Shown in pieces: positions 1-6,687 of a stretch of 49,670 nt of DNA (positions within the stretch are counted from its first letter, which is position 1; each line of letters starts with the position of its first letter). A program made the translations under genes and the position numbers. This stretch comes from DASXUC01 sp036505015 (GTDB taxonomy: Bacteria > Sysuimicrobiota > Sysuimicrobiia > Sysuimicrobiales > Kaftiobacteriaceae): positions 1 to 49,670 of the forward strand of contig DASXUC010000089.1 of NCBI GenBank assembly GCA_036505015.1, in the 5' to 3' direction. The notes below the pieces were generated by a model, which was given only the letters and a program-made list of their open reading frames with translations, was not told where the DNA came from and did not search any database.

Positions 1-49
1 GGGTAAGCTGACGGGCGCGAGACGGAGGAGCGACGATGGTGGGTGTTTC

Positions 50-331
50 TTGCGCGTACCGTGTCCAACGCCTGACGGAAAGACCGCCCTGGATCTCTAC
101 GAGAAGCGCGTGACCTGGATCACCGACGAAATGCGGGCAAGCGCTCGCGCACACGGCTGCCGGTTTCACCGGGCCTGGTACGCCGAGGATGGGTCCGCCT
201 TCTACGCCCTCGCGTTGTGGGAAAGTCGCGATGGCGCTAGGGCGTTTTTCGAGGAGTGGCAGATCAAGAACGAGCCGGGCGAGGTGGCGATCCGTCTCGC
301 GGGTGACGTTGGTCTCGTGCCGCTTCCCTAG
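50..331 (+). CDS. Hypothetical small protein, 5' end uncertain
   Basis: About 93 residues from a TTG, with an alternating aromatic/hydrophobic pattern (CRFHRAWYAEDGSAFYALALWE) that suggests a small alpha+beta, ferredoxin-like (dabb/ABM-like) fold. I do not recognise the family with certainty. The frame stays open to the window edge, so the true start may lie upstream. A strong Shine-Dalgarno (GGAGGAG, 24-30) sits 5 nt before an ATG at 36, but that ATG is in another frame and stops near 113. Either the ATG is irrelevant or there is a single-base frameshift near the N terminus. No partner gene follows. Confidence 0.4.
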   Translation: MRVPCPTPDGKTALDLYEKRVTWITDEMRASARAHGCRFHRAWYAEDGSAFYALALWESRDGARAFFEEWQIKNEPGEVAIRLAGDVGLVPLP

Positions 332-371
332 CCGCCTGACGGACATTCTAGACGAGGTTGAAGTCGGAGGT

Positions 372-424
372 CGCCCTTCGACAGTTCAGGGCGACGGCAA
401 GTGTAACAGGCTCAGGGCGAACGG
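372..424. repeat. Intergenic CCCTTCGACA...TCAGGGCG repeat
   Basis: The gap 332-609 holds no convincing gene. It contains an imperfect inverted repeat, CGCCCT (372-377) with AGGGCG (388-393), around CTTCGACAGTTC, followed by a related half copy CTCAGGGCGAACGG (411-424). A short palindrome GTGCCTGGCAC lies at 464-474, and a near copy (GTGCCTGGCAA) occurs near 2009. These look like dispersed intergenic repeats rather than regulatory sites of one gene. Confidence 0.4.
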
Positions 425-476
425 CGCGTTTGACAGCCAAGGGGAAGCAGGCCCTCCGGCCGAGTGCCTGGCACGC

Positions 477-529
477 GGATTGAAGCACGCGCTTGTCTAG
501 AAGTCGATGACTCAAATGGGCTAATCGGG
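477..529 (+). repeat. Dispersed direct repeat, copy 1
   Basis: Begins GGATTGAAGCACGC (477-490) and, after a variable spacer, continues AAGTCGATGACTC (501-513) and AAATGGGCTAATCGGG. The first two blocks recur at 1350-1386. The last two recur at 6638-6665 with about two substitutions. Copies 1 and 2 bracket the DUF4160/DUF2442-HTH pair, and copies 1 and 3 bracket the whole island up to the cyclase gene. Confidence 0.7.
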
Positions 530-549
530 CGGCGCCCGCTTGCGGGGAT

Positions 550-565
550 GTATCAAATATGATAC
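550..565. promoter_or_regulatory. Palindromic operator over a -10-like box
   Basis: A perfect inverted repeat GTATCA-AATA-TGATAC spans a -10-like TATGAT (558-563), about 45 nt before the first gene of the DUF4160/DUF2442-HTH pair. It is a good candidate for autoregulation by the HTH protein encoded downstream. This is inferred from position and symmetry. Confidence 0.5.
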
Positions 566-609
566 TGTTTCGTTGGAGGGCAGGATTGTGAGCATCAGGG
601 GAACGTTTT

Positions 610-744
610 GTGGGCCGGCTAAGGACGCGAGGCTTCGAGTTTCGATGGTATGTAAGCGATCACCCTCCTCCTCACGTGCATATCTTTGATGAGAAGGGGC
701 GAGCGTTGGAGGAGGCCGGGTTTCTGAGGGGGCCTGAGGAATAG
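610..744 (+). CDS. Truncated DUF4160-like protein
   Basis: About 44 residues from a GTG, ending TAG directly against the ATG of the next gene. The core WYVSDHPPPHVHIFDEKGRA matches the N-terminal signature of DUF4160 proteins (aromatic, DH-PPH-H pattern), which are often encoded beside DUF2442 proteins. Family members are usually about 75-90 residues, so the C-terminal half is missing and the usual N-terminal beta strand is poorly formed. The upstream frame is closed by a TGA at 589-591. Either a decayed gene or a minimal version retained in an operon with the HTH gene. Too short to be in most automatic gene calls. Confidence 0.5.
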   Translation: MGRLRTRGFEFRWYVSDHPPPHVHIFDEKGRALEEAGFLRGPEE

Positions 745-1347
745 ATGATGCGCGCGACCGCTCCTGTGGTTGCAAGAGGGAAATTGAGGGACTGCCTTTA
801 CGATGCGGAGAGGCGGGAGTTCGTGGTCGTTTTTCAAGATGGCCGGATGTACCGAGTCCGCCGGGATTGGCTCACGGGGGACGATGGTACTAAGATTCTG
901 CGAGTTCATGTTGAGCTAGATGGGGCAGCCTTCGTCGTAGAACAGGCTTCGGGCAACCGCCTAGAGATCCCATGGGATTTTGTCCTTTATCATTCCGATC
1001 CTACGTATCGATACTACAAGGGCAACAAGATCCAGCAGGATCTTGAAAGAGACGCGGCCGTTCACATCGGGAGGCGCATTCGGGAGTTGCGGCAGGCGAA
1101 GGGGCTGACGGCTAACGAGTTGGCGAGGCGATCGGGAGTCCTGCGTCCCAATGTCTCCCGACTTGAAGGTGGAAAGCATGTGCCGACGATCGATACCCTT
1201 GAGCGTATCGCCCGAGCTCTTCACGTGTCGCTGGTCGAATTGCTGCCGCCACAAAAGGTGCGCGAGGACCTCCCGGCCAGGGGAGTTCCTCACGCAGCGC
1301 CGCGGGCCAGGTCCCATGCGCGGCGGCGAGCAGGAAGGAGTAAATAG
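745..1347 (+). CDS. DUF2442-like / XRE helix-turn-helix fusion regulator
   Basis: A 200-residue protein. Residues about 10-85 resemble DUF2442 (FQDGRMYRVRRDWL, beta-rich). Residues about 112-167 form a typical XRE HTH (IGRRIRELRQAKGLTANELA..GVLRPNVSRLEGGKHVPTIDTLERIARAL). The C-terminal 30 residues are basic and disordered. DUF4160 and DUF2442 proteins are commonly paired as a putative toxin-antitoxin couple, so the fused HTH would make this the antitoxin and autoregulator. It abuts the DUF4160-like gene with no gap. The palindrome at 550-565 is the likely operator. Function is inferred; the domains are clear. Confidence 0.8.
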   Translation: MMRATAPVVARGKLRDCLYDAERREFVVVFQDGRMYRVRRDWLTGDDGTKILRVHVELDGAAFVVEQASGNRLEIPWDFVLYHSDPTYRYYKGNKIQQDLERDAAVHIGRRIRELRQAKGLTANELARRSGVLRPNVSRLEGGKHVPTIDTLERIARALHVSLVELLPPQKVREDLPARGVPHAAPRARSHARRRAGRSK

Positions 1348-1349
1348 GC

Positions 1350-1387
1350 GGATTGAAGCATGCCTGCGGCGAGAAGTCGATGACTCG
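1350..1387 (+). repeat. Dispersed direct repeat, copy 2
   Basis: GGATTGAAGCATGC (1350-1363) and AAGTCGATGACTC (1374-1386) repeat the blocks at 477-490 and 501-513 in the same order, orientation and spacing. It starts three bases after the stop codon of the HTH gene, so the two copies closely frame that gene pair. Confidence 0.7.
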
Positions 1388-1411
1388 GTTGGAGCAAAGA
1401 GGCAAATCTGT

Positions 1412-1651
1412 TTAGCCACTCCTTGCAGGGAAGATCGCGAGGATGACGATGTTCTCGTCAGTCACTGCGTAGCTCACGCACCAGTCTCTCATGAAGAAGT
1501 ATCTGAACCCGGCATAAGGCTGATGCGTCCGAACCGGATACATCTCAGGGAACTCGGAAAGTATCTCGACGCGATAGGAGACCTCTTGCCGGACTGACTC
1601 TGGCAGTTTGCGAAACACCTCCGCAGCCGGTTTGGTCCATTGGAGTCTCAC
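1412..1651 (-). CDS. RelE/ParE-family toxin
   Basis: 79 residues from a GTG at 1651. This start overlaps the stop of the upstream antitoxin by 4 nt (GTGA), which excludes the longer upstream extension of the frame. The sequence has the RelE/ParE layout: WTKPAAEVFRKLPESVRQEV (two N-terminal helices), then beta strands GFRYFFMRDWCVSYAV and ENIVILAIFPARSG with a conserved late arginine. Such toxins are mRNA interferases or gyrase poisons; I cannot tell which. Forms a type II pair with the RHH antitoxin. Confidence 0.8.
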   Translation of the reverse strand: MRLQWTKPAAEVFRKLPESVRQEVSYRVEILSEFPEMYPVRTHQPYAGFRYFFMRDWCVSYAVTDENIVILAIFPARSG

Positions 1652-1923
1652 CGCGACCTCTTTGTTCGGTTTTCCTCTCGGAGGAGGCGTTCGTGAGGAA
1701 CAAGACCCCCCCGCTTCCATGCAGCAAGGCCAGCCTCCAAGGCAGTCCGCGCATCTCGGCGGCTCAGAACGACATCCAGAGCTCGCTCGATGTTCTCGCG
1801 TTCGGCGAAGTACCGGAGCGCCTCGCGCACGACGAAACTCTTGTTCCCCGCCCTGGGCTGAGCCAGCTCTTCGAGCAGGCGGAATGTCTGATCGTCCAGG
1901 ACTACCTGAACCTTCTTGACCAC
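1648..1923 (-). CDS. Ribbon-helix-helix antitoxin
   Basis: About 91 residues. The N-terminal strand KKVQVVLDDQTFRLLEELA followed by SFVVREALRYFAERE is a classic RHH DNA-binding domain. The C-terminal half is basic and presumably wraps the RelE-like toxin encoded 4 nt overlapping downstream. Two GTG codons are possible, at 1926 and 1923. The Shine-Dalgarno GGAGGA (1934-1929) is only 2 nt from the first and 5 nt from the second, so 1923 is preferred. The promoter-side inverted repeat at 1937-1956 is the probable operator. Confidence 0.8.
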   Translation of the reverse strand: MVKKVQVVLDDQTFRLLEELAQPRAGNKSFVVREALRYFAERENIERALDVVLSRRDARTALEAGLAAWKRGGLVPHERLLREENRTKRSR

Positions 1924-1936
1924 CACAGTCCTCCAA

Positions 1937-1956
1937 AGTCATGACTTAGCATGACT
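1937..1956. promoter_or_regulatory. Operator-like inverted repeat of the RHH/RelE pair
   Basis: AGTCATG (1937-1943) and CATGACT (1950-1956) form an inverted repeat with a 6-nt spacer. On the minus strand, a TATAGT -10-like box (1959-1954) overlaps it, just upstream of the antitoxin start. RHH antitoxins usually bind such short symmetric sites to repress their own operon. Confidence 0.5.
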
Positions 1957-2030
1957 ATACCACAACCTGCCTCAGACTGCGGAAAATCCACTGCTGGAAC
2001 TCCGACCAAGTGCCTGGCAACGCTGTTTCA

Positions 2031-2100
2031 CTCAGATCTGAGATTGCTTCGGCCCCTTCGGGCCTCGCAATGACGGAACAGGATCGGCCTCGCAGTGACT
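2031..2100 (+). repeat. CTCAGATCTGAG + GATTGC...GCAATGAC element, copy 1
   Basis: Starts with the 12-bp palindrome CTCAGATCTGAG, then GATTGCTTC-GGCCC-CTTC-GGGCC-TCGCAATGAC. This can fold into a hairpin (GGCCC/GGGCC, outer GATTGC/GCAATG). A partial second right arm follows (TCGGCCTCGCAATGAC). The same unit recurs at 2842-2964 and, in variant form, inside addB at 7479-7528. Confidence 0.75.
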
Positions 2101-2106
2101 ACTAAG

Positions 2107-2526
2107 CTATTCCAGTGCCTTCTTCAGAGCTTCCCGAAGCGAGAGGATCCTGACCCCGTTACCCGTTCGACCGAATAGCCGGCCAAAGTGGGTGCGGTCT
2201 CCGGTGACAAACGCGTCGACGGCACCTGCGATAGCCGCTGCCAGTACTGGCGCGTCTTCGGCGGGCAGATCGTATGTTTGTTGGATGCGCTCGACCGTGT
2301 CGGGCGGCGCTTCGGGAATCGTCTCTACGATGCGGAGGATGACTTCAAGCCGGGGCAACTCTTTAGGATAGCGGGCCTCAAGATTTCGACGCGCTTCTTC
2401 AACGGCATGCGCGGAGGTGAAAGTCTTGCAGAAACCACGGTTGGCTAGATCAATCAGTGCGGCGGAACGACCGGTAGGGCTAACGCAGGCTGAGAAGAGG
2501 ATGTTGGCATCCAGGAAGAACTCCAT
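2107..2526 (-). CDS. PIN-domain toxin (VapC-like)
   Basis: 139 residues. PIN-fold acidic residues are visible: D6 in FFLDANILFS, ED in DLPAEDAPVLAAAIAG, and D in VTGDRTHF near the C terminus. PIN toxins are Mg-dependent ribonucleases. The ATG overlaps the stop of the AbrB-type antitoxin gene (ATGA), so the two are translationally coupled. The pair is framed by direct repeats at 2031-2100 and 2842-2964. Confidence 0.8.
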   Translation of the reverse strand: MEFFLDANILFSACVSPTGRSAALIDLANRGFCKTFTSAHAVEEARRNLEARYPKELPRLEVILRIVETIPEAPPDTVERIQQTYDLPAEDAPVLAAAIAGAVDAFVTGDRTHFGRLFGRTGNGVRILSLREALKKALE

Positions 2527-2777
2527 CAGGCGCCAGGCCCGCGCTTGCGGCGCAGGCGCTGAGCCTCAGGTTTGGACAGCCGATCTTCCCGCGCGAATTC
2601 ACGGACGCGGGCGTCACTGTACACCTCGATGGGATAAGCTGCGGCAGGGCGTAGGATGATGGATCCTTCAGGAGTCGTATCGACCAGCAGCAGCGTCCGT
2701 TCGCCGATTCCCAGCTGGCGTAGTACGCTCCGGGGAATTGATATCTGCCCTTTCTTGCCAAGTTTGACGATTTCCAC
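2526..2777 (-). CDS. SpoVT-AbrB (MazE-like) antitoxin
   Basis: 83 residues. The N-terminal MEIVKLGKKGQISIPRSVLR is the signature swapped-hairpin AbrB DNA-binding fold (K-G-Q-I-x-I-P). The acidic/basic C-terminal tail (EFAREDRLSKPEAQRLRRK) would contact the PIN toxin, whose start codon overlaps this stop. An ATATCC/GGATATCC palindromic stretch lies just upstream near 2796-2803 and could be an operator; that is weak. Confidence 0.8.
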   Translation of the reverse strand: MEIVKLGKKGQISIPRSVLRQLGIGERTLLLVDTTPEGSIILRPAAAYPIEVYSDARVREFAREDRLSKPEAQRLRRKRGPGA

Positions 2778-2841
2778 AGGACCAGGTTAGCAGGATATCC
2801 GGATTCCGGCAAGCCGGTTTTTTCCCCGAACCGGGGATTGA

Positions 2842-2964
2842 CTCAGATCTGAGATTGCTTCGGCCCGCCACGCCCTTACGGGCTCGCGGCTGCGCCTCAC
2901 ACGGGCCTCGCAATGACGGAAGAGGATTCGGTCTCGCAATGACGGAAGAGGTTCGGCCTCGCAA
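2842..2964 (+). repeat. CTCAGATCTGAG + GATTGC...GCAATGAC element, copy 2
   Basis: Same palindrome CTCAGATCTGAG (2842-2853) and same GATTGCTTCGGCCC start as the copy at 2031. Here the hairpin arm is lengthened (CCGCCACGCCCTTACGGGCTCG...), and the right arm CTCGCAATGACGGAAGAGG is repeated two to three times. It is in direct orientation relative to copy 1. Confidence 0.75.
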
Positions 2965-2972
2965 GCAGCTCG

Positions 2973-3398
2973 TTACTCGCCCAGCACTGCAAACCCGATC
3001 TTAGAAGCCTCCGCGGCCAGCCGCCGGTCAATTGTGATGAAGTTGCGGCCTCTGGGACGTTCCTTGCACCACATAAGAGCCGAGGCCAACTGGAACGCGT
3101 CGCCTGCGCGAAGTTCATAGCGTAGCGGCAATTGCTCTGCCATCGTGCGAAGACCGTCGGTCGGGAGAATTTCAGTCCAAGTACGTCTAACCGTGCTGAG
3201 GCGTCCCAAGGTTTGAGGCACCTCTGTGTTAGTGATCGTGCCATTTCGCTCGAGACGCGCGAATGCACTGTGCGCCTCCACCGAGGTCCCCCACCAAACA
3301 ACGACTTGTCTGTGCATCTGTAGCAGCCGGCGCACTCGGCCAGTACTGGGCTGATGAACGCACAGTGCGACGATGGCGCTGGCGTCCCAGAACGCCAC
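2973..3398 (-). CDS. PIN-domain toxin (VapC-like)
   Basis: 141 residues. Starts MAFWDASAIVALCVHQP, with the PIN catalytic Asp at position 5. Further acidic residues occur in ELRAGDAFQLASALMW and FITIDRRLAAEA, giving the usual D..E..D..D set of a Mg-dependent RNase. It directly abuts the Phd/YefM-like antitoxin gene without a gap. Unlike the PIN protein at 2107, it ends close to a repeat block (2842-2964). Confidence 0.8.
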   Translation of the reverse strand: MAFWDASAIVALCVHQPSTGRVRRLLQMHRQVVVWWGTSVEAHSAFARLERNGTITNTEVPQTLGRLSTVRRTWTEILPTDGLRTMAEQLPLRYELRAGDAFQLASALMWCKERPRGRNFITIDRRLAAEASKIGFAVLGE

Positions 3399-3683
3399 TC
3401 AGCGCTCTTCCCGGTCGGCAGCGATTGCGGCCTGGATATCCTTCATCGAGACCCGTGGCGCCGGCATGTCCCAGAAATCGGCTGGGAGAGGCCGTTCTGC
3501 GGGGCGCATCTGGCCCGTGGCAATCAGCTCTTGCTCTTCTGCGCTGTAGTCGTCAAGTGAAAGGGGGACGATCTTGGCGATCGGCTTCTTGCGGTCGCGG
3601 ATCACGATTTCTTCCCCCTGGCGCACCTTGTCCAGGTAGGCGCTCAGCCGGTTCTTCAGTTCGGCAATGTTCACAGTCCGCAT
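3399..3683 (-). CDS. Phd/YefM-type antitoxin (VapB-like)
   Basis: 94 residues from ATG 3683. An in-frame GTG 15 nt upstream is less likely because MRTVNIAELKNRLSAYLDKV is the canonical Phd start. RQGEEIVIRDRKKPIAKIVPL completes the DNA-binding Phd fold. The C-terminal half (about 45-94) is the toxin-binding tail. First gene of a two-gene unit with the PIN toxin. A palindrome at 3701-3713 lies in its promoter. Confidence 0.85.
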   Translation of the reverse strand: MRTVNIAELKNRLSAYLDKVRQGEEIVIRDRKKPIAKIVPLSLDDYSAEEQELIATGQMRPAERPLPADFWDMPAPRVSMKDIQAAIAADREER

Positions 3684-3700
3684 GCCGTGGGTTCTCACAT

Positions 3701-3713
3701 GGCTATAATAGCC
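3701..3713. promoter_or_regulatory. Palindromic operator with -10 of the Phd/PIN pair
   Basis: GGCTA-TAA-TAGCC is an exact inverted repeat. Read on the minus strand it holds a TATTAT -10-like box, about 18 nt before the antitoxin ATG. Its position fits conditional autorepression by the Phd/PIN complex. Confidence 0.5.
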
Positions 3714-3746
3714 AGGTTGGAACTCCTTGGCAATGGCTCGACTGAG

Positions 3747-6500
3747 TCAAACAGGGACAGCGGAAAGCGCGAAGTCGATGGCCTGGTCCAGAGTCATCGA
3801 CCGTCCCTCGGTCCAGGCGGTCGTGAAGGCGGGTTCACCGAGAGCCGTTCGCGTTTCGGCGACGAGCTGATCGTAGCCGTCGCGAATGAAAGGTGGGGGC
3901 GGGACGCTTATGGCTTCACGCAAGGCCTCGGCGGCGCCGAAGAGGACGGCGGCGCGGCGCATCTGGTTCTGGGCGGTAGCAACGGCGGCGCGGCCGATCA
4001 GAGACGTGGCGAGACCCCGTCTGTCGCCGAGTTCCTGCCGCAGCACGAGACTTTCTCTGAATCGCATCTCTGCCCGTTCGTAGTTGCGCTCGCTCCACGC
4101 CAAGATGCCGAGGTTGCTGAGGGAGAACGCGATTCCCCACTTGTCCCCTAGTTCCTGAAACAAGGCGAGGGCTTCTTCAAAGGCGTGGCGGGCGCGTTCG
4201 AGGTCGCCCATTTCGCGCAGGACGAGACCAAGGCTGGTAAGCACGAATCCGGTACCGACCTTGTCCCCGGTCGTGGCGAAGTAAGTGAGGCTTTCGTTGA
4301 AGTAGGCTACCGCCTTTTCAGTCTCCCGTGAGTCCCGAGCAACCAGCCCCAGTACGAGCAGTGACCCAGCGATCCCATCAGCCTCCCCGAGTTCTCTGCT
4401 GAGGGCGAGACTCTGCTCCCCGAATTCTCTGGCTTCCTTGTAATTCTCGATGCGGCAGGCTTCCAGTCCGAGGATCGTGAGGCAGAACGCGGTTCCGCGT
4501 CTATCGTTCAGGCGGCGGGAGACAGTCAGGGCTTCGTCGGCAAGCTCCTTCGCGCGTTTGACGTCGTCCTGGTAAAACGCGAGGTAGGCGGCTCCGTTGA
4601 GCACCTTGACCCGCGCCGGGGAGTCGAGGTCACCGGTCTTGGACAGGGTGCGCTCCAGCCACTCCCGGCCTTCGCTCCAGTAGCCGCGGATGACCCAGAA
4701 CCGCCACAGTGCGCCGCTCAGACGCAGCCCGGAATCCGCTCCTTCCGGCTCAAGCAGAGACCACTCAAGCGCGGCCTTCATGTTCTCGTACTCGCGGTCC
4801 ATCCGAACGAGCCCATCTGTCTGCTCAGGCCCACTTAGGAGCGACGCGGCTGTCTCGGCCAGCTTGAGGTACCAGTCCCGGTGTCGGGTCCGGATGAGCG
4901 GTTCTTCGCCCGCGGCGACGAGTTTCTCCCGGGCGTACAGACGGATCGTTTCCAGGAGCCGGTAGCGCGGCTCGTCTTCCTCAAACCGCACAAGCGAACG
5001 GTCGACGAGGGACGTCAGGGCGTCAAGGAGTTCGGTGTGCTTGGAGTCGTCCGTCGCGCAGATGGCTTCGACCGCCTCGAGCGTGCATCCACCCGCGAAC
5101 ACGGAGAGGAACCGCAGCACGACCTGCTCCGGCAGCGTCAGCAGGTTGTAGCTCCAATCCAGCGTGGCCTGAAGGGTCTGGTGCTGCGGTGGGACAGTGC
5201 GCATTCCGGAGGTCAGGAGGCGGAACCGGTCATCCAGACGGGCCGCGATGTCCTCCACCGACAGGGCTCTCACCCGTGCCGCCGCAAGTTCGATCGCGAG
5301 AGGAATGCCGTCGAGCCGGGCACAGATCTGGGCAACCGCCGGTGCGTTTCGGGCTGTCAGGGCGAAGCGCGGCTGGCTGAGCACAGCACGATCGACGAAC
5401 AGACGGACAGACTCGTACATCTTCAGATCGTCAAGTGCCGGCAGGCGCGCCGGATCGGGCATCGACAGCGGCGGCACCTGGTACGTCACCTCACCCTCGA
5501 CGCCGAGGGCCACCTGGCTGGTCGCGAGGATGCGCAGGCGCGGAGAAGCGCGCAGCATCACCGTGACCAGGTCCGCGCACACCGTCCGCAGGTGCTCGCA
5601 GTTGTCCATCAGCAGGAGCAGCGATCGCGTGCGGAGGAAGTCGGTCAGAGTGTTGAGCAGCGACGGCCGGTCGATCTGGTTCCGCACGCCCAGCGTGGCG
5701 GCCACCGCCTCCTCGACCATCTTCGGATCGGAGACCGTGGCGAGTTCCACCAGCCACACACCGTCTTCAAACTTCTCAATCAGGTCGGCCCCGGCCTGGA
5801 GAGCGAGCCGGGTCTTTCCGGATCCGCCGGGCCCGGTCAGCGTCAGCAGCGGCGTGGTCGTAAGGCGGTCTTTGATCTCGGAGAGCTCGCGCTCACGGCC
5901 GACGAAGTTGGTGAGCTGGCGCGGAAGGTTGTTGGGCAGCGTATCCAGCGTCCGCAGGGGTGGGAAGTCGGTAGGGAGGCCGGGGGCGATGATCTGGAAG
6001 ACCTGCTCGGGACGGGCTAGGTCCTTGAGCCGGAAGCGGCCGCGGTCTTGCAGCGAGACCTCCGGCGGCAGGTCGTCGGCGACCAGAGCGCTCGTTGCTT
6101 CGGACACCAGGATCTGCCCGCCGTGGCCGGCGGCCAGCAGGCGCGCGACCCGGTTGAGGGCAGGGCCGAAATAGTCGCCGTCGCGGGCTTCAGCCCGGCC
6201 CGTATGGACCGCCATGCGCACTCGGACGCCGCCGGGAACTGCCCAGGATTCGGCCGCCAATTTCTGTTGTGTCTCACGGGCCGCGGCCAGGGCCTCGGGC
6301 GCTGCTGCGAAGACCGCGTACACGCCGTCGCCGACGGTCTTGAAGATCTGCCCGCCGTGGCCGGCGATGACCTCGCGCAAGAGGGCGTCGTGGCGCGCGA
6401 GGGCCTGCTTCATCGCGTCGGGATGCTGCTCCCAGAGGCGTGTGCTGCCCTCGATGTCGGTGAAGAGGAATGTGACGGTGCCGGTGGGGAGCGATGTCAT
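3747..6500 (-). CDS. Class III nucleotidyl cyclase / NB-ARC ATPase / TPR protein
   Basis: 917 residues in three parts. Residues 1-170 are a class III adenylate/guanylate cyclase domain (TVTFLFTDIEGSTRLWEQ, FKTVGDGVYAVF, GPALNRVARLL). Residues about 195-520 are a STAND/NB-ARC-like ATPase: FVGRERELSEI, Walker A GPGGSGKTRLAL, Walker B LLLLMDNCEH, and the GxP motif DGIPLAIELAAARV. Residues about 560-900 are TPR-like helical repeats (GTAFCLTILGLEACR, GTGFVLTSLGLVLREMG, GIAFSLSNLGILAW). This architecture is a known family of large signal-transduction ATPases whose ligands are mostly unknown. The 187-bp gap to divergent addB carries a palindromic repeat array. No CRP-type receptor is seen in the window. 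Confidence 0.9.
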   Translation of the reverse strand: MTSLPTGTVTFLFTDIEGSTRLWEQHPDAMKQALARHDALLREVIAGHGGQIFKTVGDGVYAVFAAAPEALAAARETQQKLAAESWAVPGGVRVRMAVHTGRAEARDGDYFGPALNRVARLLAAGHGGQILVSEATSALVADDLPPEVSLQDRGRFRLKDLARPEQVFQIIAPGLPTDFPPLRTLDTLPNNLPRQLTNFVGRERELSEIKDRLTTTPLLTLTGPGGSGKTRLALQAGADLIEKFEDGVWLVELATVSDPKMVEEAVAATLGVRNQIDRPSLLNTLTDFLRTRSLLLLMDNCEHLRTVCADLVTVMLRASPRLRILATSQVALGVEGEVTYQVPPLSMPDPARLPALDDLKMYESVRLFVDRAVLSQPRFALTARNAPAVAQICARLDGIPLAIELAAARVRALSVEDIAARLDDRFRLLTSGMRTVPPQHQTLQATLDWSYNLLTLPEQVVLRFLSVFAGGCTLEAVEAICATDDSKHTELLDALTSLVDRSLVRFEEDEPRYRLLETIRLYAREKLVAAGEEPLIRTRHRDWYLKLAETAASLLSGPEQTDGLVRMDREYENMKAALEWSLLEPEGADSGLRLSGALWRFWVIRGYWSEGREWLERTLSKTGDLDSPARVKVLNGAAYLAFYQDDVKRAKELADEALTVSRRLNDRRGTAFCLTILGLEACRIENYKEAREFGEQSLALSRELGEADGIAGSLLVLGLVARDSRETEKAVAYFNESLTYFATTGDKVGTGFVLTSLGLVLREMGDLERARHAFEEALALFQELGDKWGIAFSLSNLGILAWSERNYERAEMRFRESLVLRQELGDRRGLATSLIGRAAVATAQNQMRRAAVLFGAAEALREAISVPPPPFIRDGYDQLVAETRTALGEPAFTTAWTEGRSMTLDQAIDFALSAVPV

Positions 6501-6548
6501 CGCTTTGATGGCGTTCGATGCCGCCCCTCACCCCACCCTCTCCCCGCT

Positions 6549-6636
6549 GGTACCCGGTACCGGGTACCGACTCCGCGCCAAATCTGTACCGGGTACAGAT
6601 TCCGCATCGAAACGGTACCCGGTACTCATTCTCACG
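6549..6636. repeat. GTACCSGGTAC palindrome array
   Basis: Four copies of the 11-mer GTACCSGGTAC are centred at about 6555, 6562, 6591 and 6620. The first two overlap to give the perfect 20-bp palindrome GGTACCCGGTACCGGGTACC. The third sits in a 19-bp near-perfect palindrome (6582-6600). The last three centres are exactly 29 bp apart, and the intervening bases also match (CTCCGCGCC.AAA versus TTCCGCATCGAAA), so this is a degenerate 29-bp tandem repeat. It lies between the divergent cyclase and addB genes. Confidence 0.75.
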
Positions 6637-6637
6637 T

Positions 6638-6665
6638 AGTCGATGACTCGATTGGGCTAATCAGG
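6638..6665 (+). repeat. Dispersed direct repeat, copy 3
   Basis: AGTCGATGACTC (6638-6649) followed by GATTGGGCTAATCAGG matches 502-529 with about two substitutions, same orientation. Ends about 22 nt before the addB start. Confidence 0.65.
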
Positions 6666-6687
6666 TAGCATTGTCTTCGTAACCCCC

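Noticed and set aside
2042..2964. Short CRISPR-like array from repeated CTCGCAATGACGGAA
   Set aside because: Spacing is irregular, there are too few units, spacers are part of the hairpin arms, and no cas genes are present.
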